From assembly GCA_946807835.1 (NCBI GenBank), contig OX327686.1, positions 1,798,001-1,862,000 on the forward strand: a stretch of 64,000 nucleotides of DNA. Reading direction: 5' to 3'. Shown here in pieces: positions 1 through 11,274 of this stretch; position 1 is the first letter of the stretch; every line of letters starts with the position of its first letter. Source of the stretch: Ailanthus altissimus (lineage: Eukaryota > Streptophyta > Magnoliopsida > Sapindales > Simaroubaceae). Made by a program: the position numbers and the translations under genes. Below the pieces are notes generated by a model. The model was not told where the DNA came from. It searched no databases and saw only the letters and a program-made list of their open reading frames with translations.

Positions 1-90
1 TCATCGGAGCTTGATTTTGATGGGGGAACGGGGAATTATGAGATGATTCAAAGATATTGGCTGACCAGAAGGGTTCTGATACAAATATAA
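1..90 (+). pseudogene. Ubiquitin-like (elongin-B-like) protein fragment, copy 1, internal exon
   Basis: This is the remnant of an exon for the second half of a ubiquitin-like fold. It aligns base by base with the better preserved copy at 29730-29919. Both keep the stretch around LEDSK-LAD, but here one extra base before the GTTCTGATACAAAT string breaks the frame. The matching last exon of the same gene is at 2423-2504. The family resembles the small plant ubiquitin-like/elongin-B-like protein that I recall as At5g57860 in Arabidopsis, next to eIF(iso)4G. That identification is from memory. The fragment is cut by the left edge of the window, so a 5' part may lie outside. Confidence 0.55.
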
Positions 91-179
91 TCTTCATCAC
101 AATAGAAAATTTTCATTCACGTGGGATTCCGGACCTTGTTATGTTGATCTTTTCTAGTATTATGTTGACATGGAGATTT

Positions 180-1830
180 GCCATTTTTTTTCACATTGAA
201 GAGGATGGGATGCTGTTGTGGCACTGACTTTGAAAACAGGTGTCTTCTTTCCGTCCATACTCTCTGTTTCCATTCCCTTCATGCATATATCATCATTGTT
301 CTTGTTTCATAAGTTAGTTGATCTGTCTCTAAAAAATATTGAGTATTTCCTTAAAGTTTTTTTTTTTCTTGGTAATGCAATAGGAAATACAATGTTTATT
401 CTGATTTTATATTGTACGGTAGAAAAATTTGATCTGTTTCACATCTTTATTTATATCTTCAAGGCATCTGTTGTAAGCTGAGTTGTAACTATCGTCTTAC
501 ATCTTTGACGCTGCCCCCACACCCCCACCCACCCCCCCCCCCCCCCCCCCCCCCCTCTCCTTCCCTTCTTTCCGAATACAATTGTTGAAGCAAACTCTCC
601 TTCTCATTGCAAGTCATCAGTGATATTTTCCTTTGGTGACTGTATAACAACCCTCACTGTTCACTAAAAAAATTTTGTGTAAGAAGTTTTTCTTTCATAT
701 GACTGAAATTACGGGTCTTATTATGCTCTTATTTTCTAGAAAGTTGCACCTTGTGTGTAATTTTGTTTATATACGAACTATGGACGTGGTATTAAACCTT
801 TTGCACATTCTTTTGTTGCATTTTCAAGGACTTGTAAACCTTTCTAGGCATTATTATCTTTCGAAAACTCTACGACTGTCTTCTGGTTGGAATGTTGTTA
901 CTAGAAATGTTTTTGGTCAATATCGTCAGCATGTTGCGAGTGGTTTATTTACTTAAGTTTTTAGGTTTCGCTTTCTAAATCAGTCTCTCTGACTTGCTTT
1001 CACTAATTTCATTGTTCAAGTTTAGCCTGGTTTCTGCATCTCTACCTCCTATTTTGTGTTATTCACTGAGTCCAAATGTACCATCTTGCTTCATTTCCAT
1101 TTTTTTCACATTAAAGTGGATGCTTTTGTGACACTGACTTTGAAAAAAGTGTCTTCTTTCCATCCTTACTATCTGTTTCCATTCCCTTTATGCATGTTAA
1201 TCATCTATTAGATTTCACTGTTCTGGTTTCTTAAGTTAGTTGATTTTGTATTTCCTTAAGCACTGTGTAAGTATCTGTTATGAGCTAAGTTTGTAAGTAT
1301 CATCTTATATCTTTGAAGCTCCTTCCACACTGCCCCCTTCCCTTCTTTCCAAATACAATTGTTGAAGCAAATCCTCCTCTTTGCAAATCATCGGTGATAT
1401 TTACCTTTGATGACTTCATACCAAACCTCACTAACCAAATTTGTCTATGAAGTGTTTCCTTCATATGAGTATGATCTTCCAGGTTTATTAAGCTTTTATT
1501 TTCTAGAAACTTGCACCTTGTGTGGAATTTTTTAATGTAGAAACTATGGAAGTGGTATTAAGCCTCCTGCACATTCTTTTGGTACATTTCAAGGACTTGT
1601 GAAGCACTTTAATGTCTTACTTAAAAATATTATATTTTGAAAACTCTTCTGCTATCTTCTGGTTGGATTATGTTCTAGAAATGTTTTTTGCCAATATCCT
1701 TAGACTGTAATAAATCATTTATTTGCTTTAATTTTTTATGTTTCACTTTCTGAGTCAGTGTCTCTGACTTGCTTTCACTAAGTTCATTATTCAGGTTTAG
1801 TCTGCTTGCTCTGCATCTCTACACCCTATT
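180..1830. repeat. Diverged tandem duplication of about 0.9 kb within the intron
   Basis: About 180-1080 and 1095-1830 are two diverged copies of the same sequence. Matching landmarks occur in the same order: a T-run followed by CACATT at about 187 and 1101, the string TGACTTTGAAAA at about 226 and 1136, TCCATTCCCTT at about 268 and 1178, CAAGGACTTGT at about 825 and 1590, and a TGTTTTTG motif at about 907 and 1683. Further diverged copies of the same unit occur near 30010-30790 and 31780-31990. Confidence 0.6.
532..555 (+). repeat. Uninterrupted run of 24 cytosines
   Basis: A C-rich stretch starting near 513 ends in 24 consecutive C. The corresponding place in the tandem copy near 1331 has only a short CCCCC. 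The run has therefore expanded in this copy, or its length is an assembly artefact. The complementary G-run could form a G-quadruplex. Confidence 0.9.
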
Positions 1831-2422
1831 CAACTCTTCTTCTTCATTTTCTTTACCACTTTTTTTCCCTTGAGCTGGTAGTTATAGGTCTCTGCTCTTC
1901 TCCTCCATTATCTACATTTCAACTTGAGATTCTTCTTTTCCCTGTTCCACCTTTTACTGTTTAGTTCTGCAGTACTTGAACATGATCCATTTGTCATGTA
2001 GCAAAATGGTTGCTACTACTTCCACTACATTGAACCATTACCGTGATTAACGTTTTGCTTTTGCACATTAAACAATTTCAATGGCTAGTAGAGTAGTACC
2101 AACATTAAAGGACAATGCTAAACACTGTTGCTGAAAGTGTCCAAAAGTTGAACCTTCTCACATATTTTGCCAAGTGAAGGTTCTAGGATTAACATGCATG
2201 CCTGTTTCATTTCTCATAGATTTAAGCTTGCCCTTCTACTTAGAATATTCATTCCTTCAATTTTTATCCAAAAAATACTGAGATTAGTAAGTATAAGAAT
2301 ATAGTTGGTAAGGTCTGGAAGTCACTTTTAAAGTCATTGCTAGCAGATTCGGATAAGCTCAAATTTCATTTGTTTCTGTTGAGAGACCAATATTCTGAAA
2401 AGTTGTCCTCAATCTTTTGCAG

Positions 2423-2504
2423 ACGATGGCAAAGTATGGAGGTCAATATTGCTTGGCCAAATGATTTCTACCAATCTCGTGGTGCAGATGGTAACAATTG
2501 GTGA
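2423..2504 (+). pseudogene. Ubiquitin-like protein, last exon, copy 1
   Basis: After a TTTTGCAG acceptor the sequence encodes the C-terminal tail PNDFYQSRGADGNNW followed by TGA. The same tail, with variations, recurs at 21953-22007, 31463-31539 and 32711-32793. That repetition is what identifies it as a conserved last exon. A one-base shift near the start of the exon puts the first codons out of frame with the tail, so this copy looks broken. Confidence 0.55.
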
Positions 2505-3406
2505 ATCAAAGTTGGTTCTCTTCCCTGCATCCGCTAGCAAAGAATGAAATCCAAACTGCCTGTTCGTGTGTCCCTGATAAGTGTTTGTTTGTTGACTTAC
2601 CTTACCTTGTAGGCCAACAACCGGGGCTTACAGCGGGTTCTTTAGGAGCCCTCCCTAAAAGCTTGGTTTGACAAAGCTGAGATACAATATGCAAGTGTAG
2701 ACTATACTCTTCACCAATCACATATGTATTTGCTGCTTGTACAGTTTTTTGTGTTAGTCATTGGGTCCCAATGTACCATCTAGTTTCATATCATTCTAAC
2801 AGATCAAACTGACTTGGTTCAGTTGTATAAACTGCTGTTATAGCAGAATAAACAAGGAATCATAGTTCTGTTATTGTCTCTCTAACTGATATTTGTTTTG
2901 AATCTTCTATTACAGAAATTTCTGTGCACAATCTAAAGTTTTTGCTAGATTTGGACAAATGTAATGCTGCTACCAAGTGAACTTGACACTAGCTTTTAAA
3001 CCCACTAAAAGGTTTTGATGATTGTATAGATACATAAGAACCTGTGAGGTATTTTAATCATACAATTGAAAACGGTTTCCTTTTCTTAACTTGGGCCATG
3101 AAAGAATTTAAACCATTGTCAAGATTTCATCACACAAATCAAACAGAAAAGATTAAGCAGATAAATTAAAGGGGAAAAAAGGAAGCAAACAAAGAAATTC
3201 AAGTAGCCAACTCAGAATTTCTTTCACTTGGAAAGAGTACAGTTTGATTCGTGGAAGACTCAACACAACTCAATTTGTACATCAATTGCCGCAAACAAAA
3301 TGATGTTTCAGGAAAATTACAAAGCTCCTTTGATATCCATGATAGAGCACATATAAATCAGAATCAAAATTGTGGAAACTTAAACTTTGCACCTCAATTG
3401 CAATTT
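2505..3406. other. Spacer between the ubiquitin-like remnant and kinase 1
   Basis: This noncoding spacer is similar to 22008-22844 and 32794-33363, the equivalent positions of the other two blocks. The part next to 3407 should contain the 3' UTR of the minus-strand kinase. I see no other gene. Confidence 0.5.
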
Positions 3407-4342
3407 TCAGCCAAGAAAAGGATGTTCCAGCAGTTGCTTTGCACTCCATCTGTGATCAGATTGCCTGATGAAGCATTTGCTCAAAAAATCTCTTCCCTCT
3501 TCCGATATATTACTTGGAAACTCAGGCACTTCTAAACTGAAACCAATGTGATGCAACAAATCATCTTTAGTTGGAAAACCAGTAACCCAGGCCGGCTTCC
3601 CAGTCATCATTTCCACAACAACACACCCAAGTGCCCAAATATCTGAAGGATATGTCAGCAATCGATCTTTCACCAACTCGGGCGACATGTAACGGTGCGT
3701 GCCTCTCCTATCAGAATTTTCAGCCTTTTCGATGTCCAGGTTCTTGGCCAATCCAAAATCCGCAAGCTTGGCAACGAACCCACCACCACTTCCGGGGACA
3801 AGCAAGATGTTACCTGGCTTGATATCGCAGTGAACTATGCCATTACCGTGAATATAATAAAGCCCTCGAACAATATCCCTCGTATAAGCCCTAACTTCAG
3901 ACTCACGCAACCCGTTAACAGAGTTCTTAATGTGATCGTACAAACTGCCTCCACTACAGAACTCCAGAAACAAACCATAAACCTTCTTACCGTCGCCATT
4001 ATCGGTCTCCTTGTCGCCAAAACACCTGACCGTGTAAGGACACGATTTAAGGCTACAAAGTATCCCTTTCTCGTACTTCAGCGTCGATGCTTCAGCCGCG
4101 GGTGCTGTTTTCACGGCTACTTGCCACGGCAACTCGGTTTGAATATCTTCTAGTTTGATGGGTGGTTTCCTTTTGAGAAGAAACACAGAACCGAACCCAC
4201 CTTTCCCAAGAAAACGCTCCCTCATCCACAGAGCTCCACGCCAACGATGTCCATTCGGACACTTCTTCTTCTGGGATAGCTTCTGATGGCTTCTTGCATG
4301 GACGAATTTTGGCTTCATGACGACAGATCGCGCAATGGCCAT
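3407..4342 (-). CDS. MAPKKK-type serine/threonine protein kinase, copy 1 (intact)
   Basis: This single-exon gene encodes 311 residues, almost all of it a protein kinase domain. Visible elements are the glycine loop GKGGFG (46-51), the ATP-anchoring lysine in AVK (K78), the catalytic loop HCDIKPGN (171-178, with HCD in place of HRD), DFG (195-197), SPE in place of APE (220-222), and the conserved SDIWALG (233-239). The sequence resembles the short plant MEKK-like MAPKKKs (MAPKKK15-21 group), which phosphorylate MAP kinase kinases in stress or hormone signalling. The exact member is uncertain. The ATG at 4342 has a favourable ACCATGG context. This is the only one of the three kinases here with both a normal start and a complete 3' end, so it is the best candidate for a working gene. 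It lies head-to-head with the eIF(iso)4G pseudogene. Confidence 0.85.
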   Translation of the reverse strand: MAIARSVVMKPKFVHARSHQKLSQKKKCPNGHRWRGALWMRERFLGKGGFGSVFLLKRKPPIKLEDIQTELPWQVAVKTAPAAEASTLKYEKGILCSLKSCPYTVRCFGDKETDNGDGKKVYGLFLEFCSGGSLYDHIKNSVNGLRESEVRAYTRDIVRGLYYIHGNGIVHCDIKPGNILLVPGSGGGFVAKLADFGLAKNLDIEKAENSDRRGTHRYMSPELVKDRLLTYPSDIWALGCVVVEMMTGKPAWVTGFPTKDDLLHHIGFSLEVPEFPSNISEEGRDFLSKCFIRQSDHRWSAKQLLEHPFLG

Positions 4343-4697
4343 GGTGTTTTTCTCTCTTCTCTACCTGAAACTTGAAAGTGAAGCCACAAGAAATAACGAA
4401 GCGGGATTTTTACAGGTAATTTGGTTACTTGAGTTTTCCTTTTAAATTGTAATTAGTACGCGTCTTGGGGGCCTTTTGGACCAATGATTTTCGGCGCCAA
4501 GATATTAACGTCTGGTCCAGCTAAACTGGGGTTTCCTTAGTAGAATATGTGTATTTAGCACTAATTTTAATAAAATTTGATTTGTTGGACTAGATAACAC
4601 TTGGTTCGTAGGAACGATATGATGATAACTTTGTAGGGGGACTTTCTTCAGATGTCGGCCTGTTTGAATCTAATGTCTCTCTGTTACTATTTCCCCA
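4343..4697. other. Kinase 1 upstream region
   Basis: This short spacer lies between divergent units: the minus-strand kinase and the plus-strand eIF(iso)4G remnant. It should hold the kinase 5' UTR and promoter. I see no convincing TATA box or other named site. Related sequence lies upstream of kinase 3 (about 42360-42610). Confidence 0.4.
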
Positions 4698-4897
4698 GCC
4701 ACCAAGTTAGCCTCAGAGCCGTTATTCTGAGCCCGATAATCGTGAACGACGTCATCATGCGCAGCCTTTTCCCTTCTGGAGAATTGAATAGAGTGTTTGG
4801 CGGGCGATACGATTTAAGACAGCCAAAAGTAAATCAATTTAATCGCCAAGACCAGCATAATTATCAATTTTCAAGGGTACAAATCTCTCCTAATCAG
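4698..4897 (+). pseudogene. eIF(iso)4G pseudogene, 5'-most recognised exon
   Basis: eIF(iso)4G is the plant-specific scaffold that joins the cap-binding protein eIF(iso)4E to eIF4A and eIF3. This exon encodes part of its N-terminal linker: SRYSEPDNRE, then, after a frame change and an in-frame stop, GGRYDLRQPKVNQFNRQD and a QFSRVQISPNQ end. A CAG|GTAACT donor follows. The internal stop and frameshift show that it is dead. Later exons of the same pseudogene are at 5547-5603 with 10671-10689, 11089-11174, 11275-11591, about 11670-11921, and 12019-12401 with 21465-21957. Confidence 0.7.
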
Positions 4898-5546
4898 GTA
4901 ACTATATAAGTGCTTTGCTTCGATTTTTTTTATATTGCCTCGTATAGTTTATTTTCTTTATTGTATCACTTGTATTTCTTGAGGGTGGTTTTTTTCTTTT
5001 TTTCATTTGCTACAGATGAATGCTGGCTTGCATATATTTTGGTGAATATTGAAATTATCTTGTCAGTATCCATTGACAGAGAAATTTAAATGGAGTCTCT
5101 TAAAAAGATTTTGCTTTGCTTGAGAATGCTGCTGCTTATTCACATATCTGTTTAGTATGTCCAAGACATTGAAGTTTCAACTGAGTGACTCCTTCATCTT
5201 TCATAATCTACAATTCATATATTTTGCCTTTGCATGAGCATTGTTCGTTGTCGAGTTATTGAGTTAAGATTTATATAATGGAAGTATGTGGAACCAAAAT
5301 TGTTTTTCCTTTAGAGTACTAATAATATATTTCTTCTCTCAGTTGAGGGCAAGAAGTTCCATTGAAGATGTCTTAAAATTATGTTAGGATTTGTTGTTTA
5401 AATTAAAAGGGATCTCGTACTCAGAGTTGATAAAGGGTATCTGTCTTTGTTCTCGTGTTGCAGCTTTTGCAGATTTATTCTAATGTGTATGCATCAATGT
5501 TGTTTCATTCTAATTTCAGCAAACTGTGTGTAGTTGTTTAAAACAG
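4898..5546 (+). other. Intron of the eIF(iso)4G pseudogene
   Basis: This sequence runs from the donor at 4898 to the acceptor AAACAG at 5541-5546. It is closely similar to 43382-44075 in the second eIF(iso)4G copy, which supports a shared origin by duplication. No coding content is seen. Confidence 0.6.
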
Positions 5547-5603
5547 GCTGAGGTGCCATGGTCAGCTAGAAGGGGAAATCTTTCTGAGAAGGAACGTGTC
5601 TTG
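5547..5603 (+). pseudogene. eIF(iso)4G pseudogene exon, 5' part (split by copia A)
   Basis: The sequence encodes AEVPWSA, a stop, then RGNLSEKERVL, a well conserved block just before the MIF4G domain of eIF(iso)4G. Compared with the second copy at 44076-44173, about 25 bases are missing from the start of the exon. Copia A interrupts it at 5603/5604, and the rest of the exon continues at 10671. Confidence 0.75.
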
Positions 5604-5927
5604 TGTTAATTATATAGGCAATGATGGTGATGAGCTGGACAATGCCAACGAAGAGCTACATGGTGGAAAATGAAATGGAGTTGCTTTGTTTTGTAACTAA
5701 TTAGCGCAAATAAAAGAGTTTGTTATGTAATTTGTTATGTAATTAGTTATACAGTTGTACTCACAAAAAAAAGTCCATAAGTCGTGAGCTATTTCTATTC
5801 TCAAAAGGTTCTATAAATACAAATGTAAGCACTCGTATAAAATATAAGAAGTAGAATTTTTTAGAACTTTAAAGTCTGTTTTCTTAAAAGAAAAACTTTC
5901 TTGCCAAACAAACACATTTTTCTTTCT
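5604..5927 (+). repeat. Copia A left (5') LTR
   Basis: The LTR starts TGTTAATTATATAGG and ends in a pyrimidine-rich TTTCTTTCT just before the primer binding site. It differs from the right LTR by scattered substitutions and an extra short duplication of TTGTTATGTAAT near 5728-5745. The exact 3' end is inferred from the match with the right LTR and the position of the target duplication. Confidence 0.8.
5812..5819 (+). promoter_or_regulatory. Putative TATA box in the copia A LTR
   Basis: TATAAATA lies in the LTR and is preserved in the right LTR at 10549-10556. Its position, about 115 bp before the LTR end, suits transcription starting within the LTR. Function is inferred from sequence only. 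Confidence 0.4.
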
Positions 5928-5939
5928 TGGTATCAGAGC
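5928..5939 (+). other. Copia A primer binding site
   Basis: TGGTATCAGAGC is complementary to the 3' end of initiator tRNA-Met, the usual primer of plant copia elements. It abuts the left LTR. Confidence 0.85.
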
Positions 5940-5945
5940 CGCACA

Positions 5946-8900
5946 ATGGCAAACGCTTCATCTTCAAATGTTAACCATACTGGTTCCTTATATGTGAATA
6001 CAAACAATGGCTCAGCAATATTAGGACAGAGCAGTACGTTTAGCTTCATAGCACTAGTTAAGCTTGACTGTAGCAATTTTCTTCTATGGAAATCACAGAT
6101 CTTAGCATCGGCTCGAGATAACGATCTGGAAGATCTTCTTCTTGGCTCAAGAGTGTGTCCAAGTTATCTTGTCACTCGCATAGATGATGGATTTGAACCA
6201 ACAATTAATTCTGAGTTTAGAATTTAGAGGAAACAAGATGCTATATTGATGAGTTGGCTTTATTCATCCATGACTGAGTTAATTCTAAGCTCGGTTATCC
6301 ATTGCAAATCTTCTGCTGAGGTATGGCAACATCTTGAAAAGATGTTTGGAAATTAATCAATTGCTCGTCTTACACAGTTAAGAGCTCAGCTGTAAACAAT
6401 AAGGAAAGGTACTCTATCAATGAGTGATTACTACGTAAAAATCAAGAACATCGCTGATAACCTTGCTATGGCTAGGAAACCGATCAGTGATGGTGATTTG
6501 ATTACACATTTGCTTGCTGGATTAGGACCAGAGTATGATCCTGTAGCTGTCTTTGTGACTACAAGAGCTCAGGAATTGAATTTGGCTGAAATATACTCAA
6601 TCTTACTTACTCATAAGAGTAGACTAGAATTAGCTAATGCTAGTTCTAGTGCTTACATGTCTGCTAATGTAGCACAGTCTAGCATAAAACAGAAGTTTAA
6701 AGGAAATTTTAATGGTGGATATGGAAATGGCTACAATAAACCTATTGGTAATTCCGAAAACTTAAACAATCAAAATAATTACAAAGGTAAAGGAAGAGGA
6801 AAGCAGAACTTTACCAATCAAGGAAGAAACAACTTCAAGATCATCTGTCAAATCTGTTACAAATCTGGACATGGAGCTTTGAAGTGTTGGAACAGATTCA
6901 ACGAAGAGTTTGAACCTCCAACTCAAAACAGTCAGCAGTAAGTCATTGCTTATATTGCTGAGCCTGGATAAGCTGTTAATAATGTAGAGGATGATGGCTG
7001 GTACATGGATAATAGAGCTACTAACCATGTAACCAACAATGTTAACAACATGATCAATCGAGGTAAGTTCAAAGGTAAGGAAGTTATCACTGTTGGTAAT
7101 GGTGTTGGACTCAAAATTGAGCATATTGGCAACTGTATTTTACATTCTGCAAACTCTTCTAGATTAATTTATCTTAATCACGTATTGCATGTTTCTGAAA
7201 TGACAAAAAACCTTATTAGCATATCTAAACTTTCTATTGATAATAACTTGACAATAGAATTCATGAAAGATTCTTGTTTTGTTAAGGATGTGAAAGGGAA
7301 GATAATACTTCAAGGGATTGCTAGAAAAGGACTCTATCAGCTGATTACCTCAAAGTCCAAACCCTCATATCATTTAAATGGGAAGCATGTGTCTCACCTT
7401 TTTCAGTCTCTGTTTGCTCAAGTCCAAGTCAACAAAAATAATTGTAAAATATAATCCAAAATAGCTATTGAGTCAATAAAATCTCTTGTAGAAGAGTATG
7501 TGGCTGATGTAAATAAATTTATACATACATCTATGTCTGCAGATATTTTACACAGAAGGTTTGGTCATCCAAACCTTGAAGTGCTGAGTAAAATTGCTGC
7601 AGCTTGTAAATTTTCCTTGGAAAGAAATAAAATAGCTACTTTGAGTTTCTGTTATGCATGTCAAATGGGAAAGAATCATCACTTACATTTTGGCAATTCA
7701 GAAACAAAAACAACAGAACCACTTGAATTAGTATACTCTGATGTTTGGGGTCCAGCATCTATAACTTCAGGTGAAGGTTTCAGGTATTATGTGTGCTTTA
7801 TAGATGATTTCACAAGGTTCACTTAGGTGTATCCCTTACAAGTGAAGTCACAAGTAGCACAAACCTTTAAGCATTTTTAGGTAAATGTTGAGAAACTGGT
7901 GAGTAAGAAAATTAAAACTCTGCAAACAGATGGTGGAGGAGAGTACACAGCTTTAGCTAAAGAACTGAACCTTTTAGGCATAAGTCACAGAATGTCCTGT
8001 CCATATACTCACCATCAAAATGGGAAGGTAGAGAGAAAATACAGACACATAGTAGAAACAGGACTAACACTACTGGCTCAGAGTGGTTTACCCCTCAAAC
8101 TTTGCTGGGATGCTTTTGCTACTGCTACTTTTCTGATTAATAGAATGCCTTTGATAGTTCTTAAGTTTCAATCTCCATATAAATTGTTATTTGGTTTTAA
8201 ACTTAACTACAGCTTTATGAAAGTGTTTGGGTCCTCTTGTTATCCTCACCTCAAAAAATATCAAACACACAAACTGAACTATCACACAAAAAAATGTGTT
8301 TTTATAGGTTATAGTAATCAATACAAGTGATATAGATGTATGGATCCAAATGGAAGAGTATACATAGCTAGACATGTGGTCTTCAATAAGTCTGAATTTC
8401 CTTTCCTGTCTGATCCATCTTTCAATAAAACCAACAGTGAAGTTCAGAATTTGTCATCAGCTACAAATTGTTCTACCTGTACTACACAAACAATGCTTCA
8501 AAATTATAGACCTGAAGTCTTGTTTCCTGAATCAGCTGATAAGATCCCTAGTATAGCTTCACTTGGAGTTGATACCTCACACATTATATCAAACACACAA
8601 AGAGAGATTCCGCAAACATCAACCTACTATAACTTCACAAATTAGAACCAGATACTCACAACACATACTGAAACAACCAATACCATTGATCAAAATGTGT
8701 CAACACACCAAGGACTACAAAACCAAACCTCAAATAAACACCCCATGGTCACTAAGAGTAAAGTAGGAATCTTCAAACCAAAAATATATACTGCCAATAT
8801 GATCAACAATGTAGAATGCACACCTGCAACAGTCTCAGAAGCACTTAGTATTCCTCATTAGAAAACAGCAATGAAAGAGGAGTTTAAAGCCTTGATCAGG

Positions 8901-10422
8901 AATGATACTTAGTGTTTAGTTCCAAAGATTGAAGTCAGTAAAGTTATTGGGAACAAATGAGTTTTTAAAATAAAAAAGAATACTGATGGCAGTGTGTCAA
9001 GATACAAGGCCAGGTTAATAGCCAAAGGGTATCATCAAACACCAGGAATAGACTTTCAGTCCTATTGTTAAGGCAAGCACCATCAGAGTAGTATTGAGTA
9101 TTACAATAACAAAAGGATGAAAGTTAAGGCAAGTAGATGTGAATAATGCATTTCTTAATGGAGAGTTAACAGAAACAGTATATATGGAGCAACCTGAGGG
9201 GTTCATTGCACCAGGTAAGGAAAATTATGTATGCAAGCTTCAAAAAGCCTTGTATGGCTTGAAACAAGCCCGTAGGGCCTGGTATGACAGGTTAAGAAAT
9301 GCCATGTTGGAGTGGGGATTCTACAATGCAAAATCTGACTGCTCAATGTTTATTAAAACAGATCATTTACATAAATTGATAGTACTTATATATGTAGATG
9401 ATATTATAGTCACAGGAAGTGATGAGCACATCCAACAGCAATTCATAGATAAACTGAATACAGAGTTTGCTCTCAAGGAACTTGGAGAACTTAATTTCTT
9501 TCTTGGAATAGAAGTGACAAAAGTGGACACAGGACTACATCTTTCACAAACCAAATACATAGCAGACTTGTTACATAACACACACATGGCAGAAGCTAAA
9601 AGTTGTGGGACTCTTATGAGCTCACGGCAGAAGATTACAAAAGACAAAGGCGACTTGTTTTCTGATGTTACATAATACAGGAGCATAATAGGAGCTTTAC
9701 AATACGTGACTCTAACAAGACCTGAAATCTCTTATAGTGTCAACAAATTAAGTCAATACTTAGCAGCTCCTACAATGATTCACTGGCAATGTTGTAAAAG
9801 GTTGCTCAGATTTCTTCAAGGAACCAGAGATAGGGGATTGCTGTTTCAACCTGGCAAGTTATTAGAGTTAGTAGCCTTCACAGATGCGGATTCGGGCTGT
9901 GATGAAAATGATAGGAAGTCCATTGGTGGATATTGTGTGTTTCTAGCAGGAAACCTAGTATCTTGGAGTTCCAAGAAGCAAAAAGTTGTATCTTGCTCAA
10001 GTGTCGAGTCTGAATACAGGGCATTAGCCCAAGTAACAGCTGAAATCTCCTGGTTGCAGTCTCTTCTCAGTGAGCTTCAAATATCTCTCAACAGAACACC
10101 AATTATATGGTGCGATAATTAGAGTGCTGCAGCTCTTGCAGCCAATCCGATTTTTCACAATAGAACTAAACAATTGGAAATCGATCTACACTTTGTTAGA
10201 GACAAAGTCTTAGCCAAGGAAATTGATATCAGATATGTTCCATCAGATTTTCAGATTGCTGACATATTTACCAAAGCATTACCCATCTCTCGGTTTCAAT
10301 TTCTCACCTCCAAGCTCAATGTGACATCCCGACACATGAGCTTGCGGGGGGATGTTAATTATATAGGCAATGATGGTGATGAGCTGGACAATGCCAACGA
10401 AGAGCTACATGGTGGAAAATGA
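5946..10422 (+). pseudogene. Copia A gag-pol polyprotein, inactivated
   Basis: The domains follow the Ty1-copia order. The gag ATG is at 5946. A CCHC zinc knuckle (CQICYKSGH...KC) lies near 6847, and the protease region near 7005 has DNRA in place of the active-site DSGA. The integrase zinc region begins at about 7540, with its core at about 7735-8150 (YSDVWGPA, LQTDGGGEY). Reverse transcriptase follows at about 9139-9600 with YVDDIIVTG, and RNase H at about 9880-10300. The frame stays the same up to about 8990 apart from stops, which occur near 6227, 6941, 7454, 7826, 8330 and 8645. A frameshift lies near 9058, and more stops near 9675 and 10122. The last codons run into the right LTR. It cannot encode a working polyprotein. 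Confidence 0.85.
10341..10352 (+). other. Copia A polypurine tract
   Basis: A G-rich stretch ending GCGGGGGGA lies immediately before the right LTR, where the plus-strand primer is expected. Confidence 0.6.
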
Positions 10423-10670
10423 AATGAAGCTGCTCTATTTTGTAACTAACTAGCGCAAATAAAGGAGTTTGTTATGTAATTAGTTATACAGTTGTACTCA
10501 CAAAAAAAGGTCCATAAGTCGTGAGCTATTTTTATTTTTAAAAGGTTCTATAAATACAAATGTAAGCACTCGTATAAAATACAAGAAGTAGAATTTTTCA
10601 AAACTCTCGTTCTCTAATCTATTTTCTTAAAAGAAAAACTTTCTTGCTAAACAAACACATTTTTCTTTCT
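10353..10670 (+). repeat. Copia A right (3') LTR
   Basis: This LTR begins TGTTAATTATATAGG like the left LTR and ends TTTTCTTTCT, followed by TCTTT, the second target-site copy. Confidence 0.8.
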
Positions 10671-10689
10671 TCTTTAAGGCTGCGAAGGG
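10671..10689 (+). pseudogene. eIF(iso)4G pseudogene exon, 3' part after copia A
   Basis: The interrupted exon resumes here with AAGGCTGCGAAGGG before a GTAATA donor. The uninterrupted copy has AAGACCATGAAGGG|GTAATA at 44160-44173. Together with 5547-5603 it makes one exon. Confidence 0.65.
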
Positions 10690-11088
10690 GTAATATTTTC
10701 AGTGATATATAGTTTCTGCTGTCATAATTCAGTGATTGTTAGTTTCTGTGTTTCCTTTTATTTGACTAATTACGAAAAGTTGATTTAGCAATATTTAGAT
10801 CCTTGGTATTCCAGATTATAATTTGGAAAATGTTGAAGGATAATAACATTAGGCTATTGTTTTTAAGAATTTTTATCTTGTAGAAGTGATTATAACATCC
10901 TTTATTGCATTTCCTCTTTGGAAGAAGTTGACTAATGATGTGTGAAAACTTGTTAAATCAAATTTAATTTGTAGTTGAATCCTGGAATTTTTTTTTAAAT
11001 GCTTCATTTGTGTGGTCTTGGCTAAACATATCTTGCACGTACAAATGCCAATGCGTTTTCTTAATATTAATCTCTGTTTCATTTTCGG
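10690..11088 (+). other. Intron of the eIF(iso)4G pseudogene
   Basis: The first 290 bp match 44174-44520 of the second copy, which then diverges. The acceptor before 11089 reads TTTTCGG where AG is expected, so this splice site is itself mutated. Confidence 0.55.
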
Positions 11089-11174
11089 GATTTTGAACAA
11101 GCTAACCCGAGAAATTTGATCTACTTAAGCGTCAACTCAATGACTCTGGCATTACATCAGCTGACGTCTTAATG
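11089..11174 (+). pseudogene. eIF(iso)4G pseudogene exon, start of the MIF4G region
   Basis: The sequence encodes GILNKLT and, after loss of about two bases near 11107, EKFDLLKRQLNDSGITSADV. This is the segment leading into the MIF4G domain that binds eIF4A and eIF3. It ends at a GTTTTT donor. The frameshift and the damaged acceptor mark it as nonfunctional. Confidence 0.75.
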
Positions 11175-11274
11175 GTTTTTTTTTTACTGCATATTTTAGT
11201 GTCTACTCCTTAAATTGAGCCTTCACATTTATAAAAAAACAATTTCAATTGAACTCATTGATTACTTGATACAG

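Larger units (their letters stand above)
91..2422. other. Decayed intron of the ubiquitin-like gene, copy 1
   Basis: This noncoding stretch lies between the two ubiquitin-like exon remnants. Its sequence is similar to the corresponding spacers at 29920-31462 and 31540-32710, and it contains an internal tandem duplication and a long C-run listed separately. The short open frames at 218-481 and 675-956 look like no protein and fall in the duplicated intron sequence. I see no gene here. Confidence 0.5.
5604..10670 (+). mobile_element. Copia A: Ty1-copia LTR retrotransposon inserted in an eIF(iso)4G exon
   Basis: This is a full-length element of 5067 bp with LTRs at 5604-5927 and 10353-10670. 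A primer binding site follows the left LTR directly and a purine tract precedes the right LTR. The coding order is gag, protease, integrase, reverse transcriptase, RNase H, which defines Ty1-copia. The flanking repeats TCTTG (5599-5603) and TCTTT (10671-10675) are the likely 5-bp target duplication with one mismatch. The uninterrupted homologue at 44076-44173 shows the original target sequence. All reading frames carry stops, so the element is not autonomous. Confidence 0.9.

Noticed and set aside
218..956. Open frames of 87 and 93 codons in the left intron
   Set aside because: They lie in duplicated noncoding sequence, are rich in Phe and Leu from T-rich DNA, and match no protein.
3251..4153. 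Plus-strand open frames across kinase 1
   Set aside because: They are antisense shadows of the kinase coding sequence. The same antisense pattern recurs over kinases 2 and 3.
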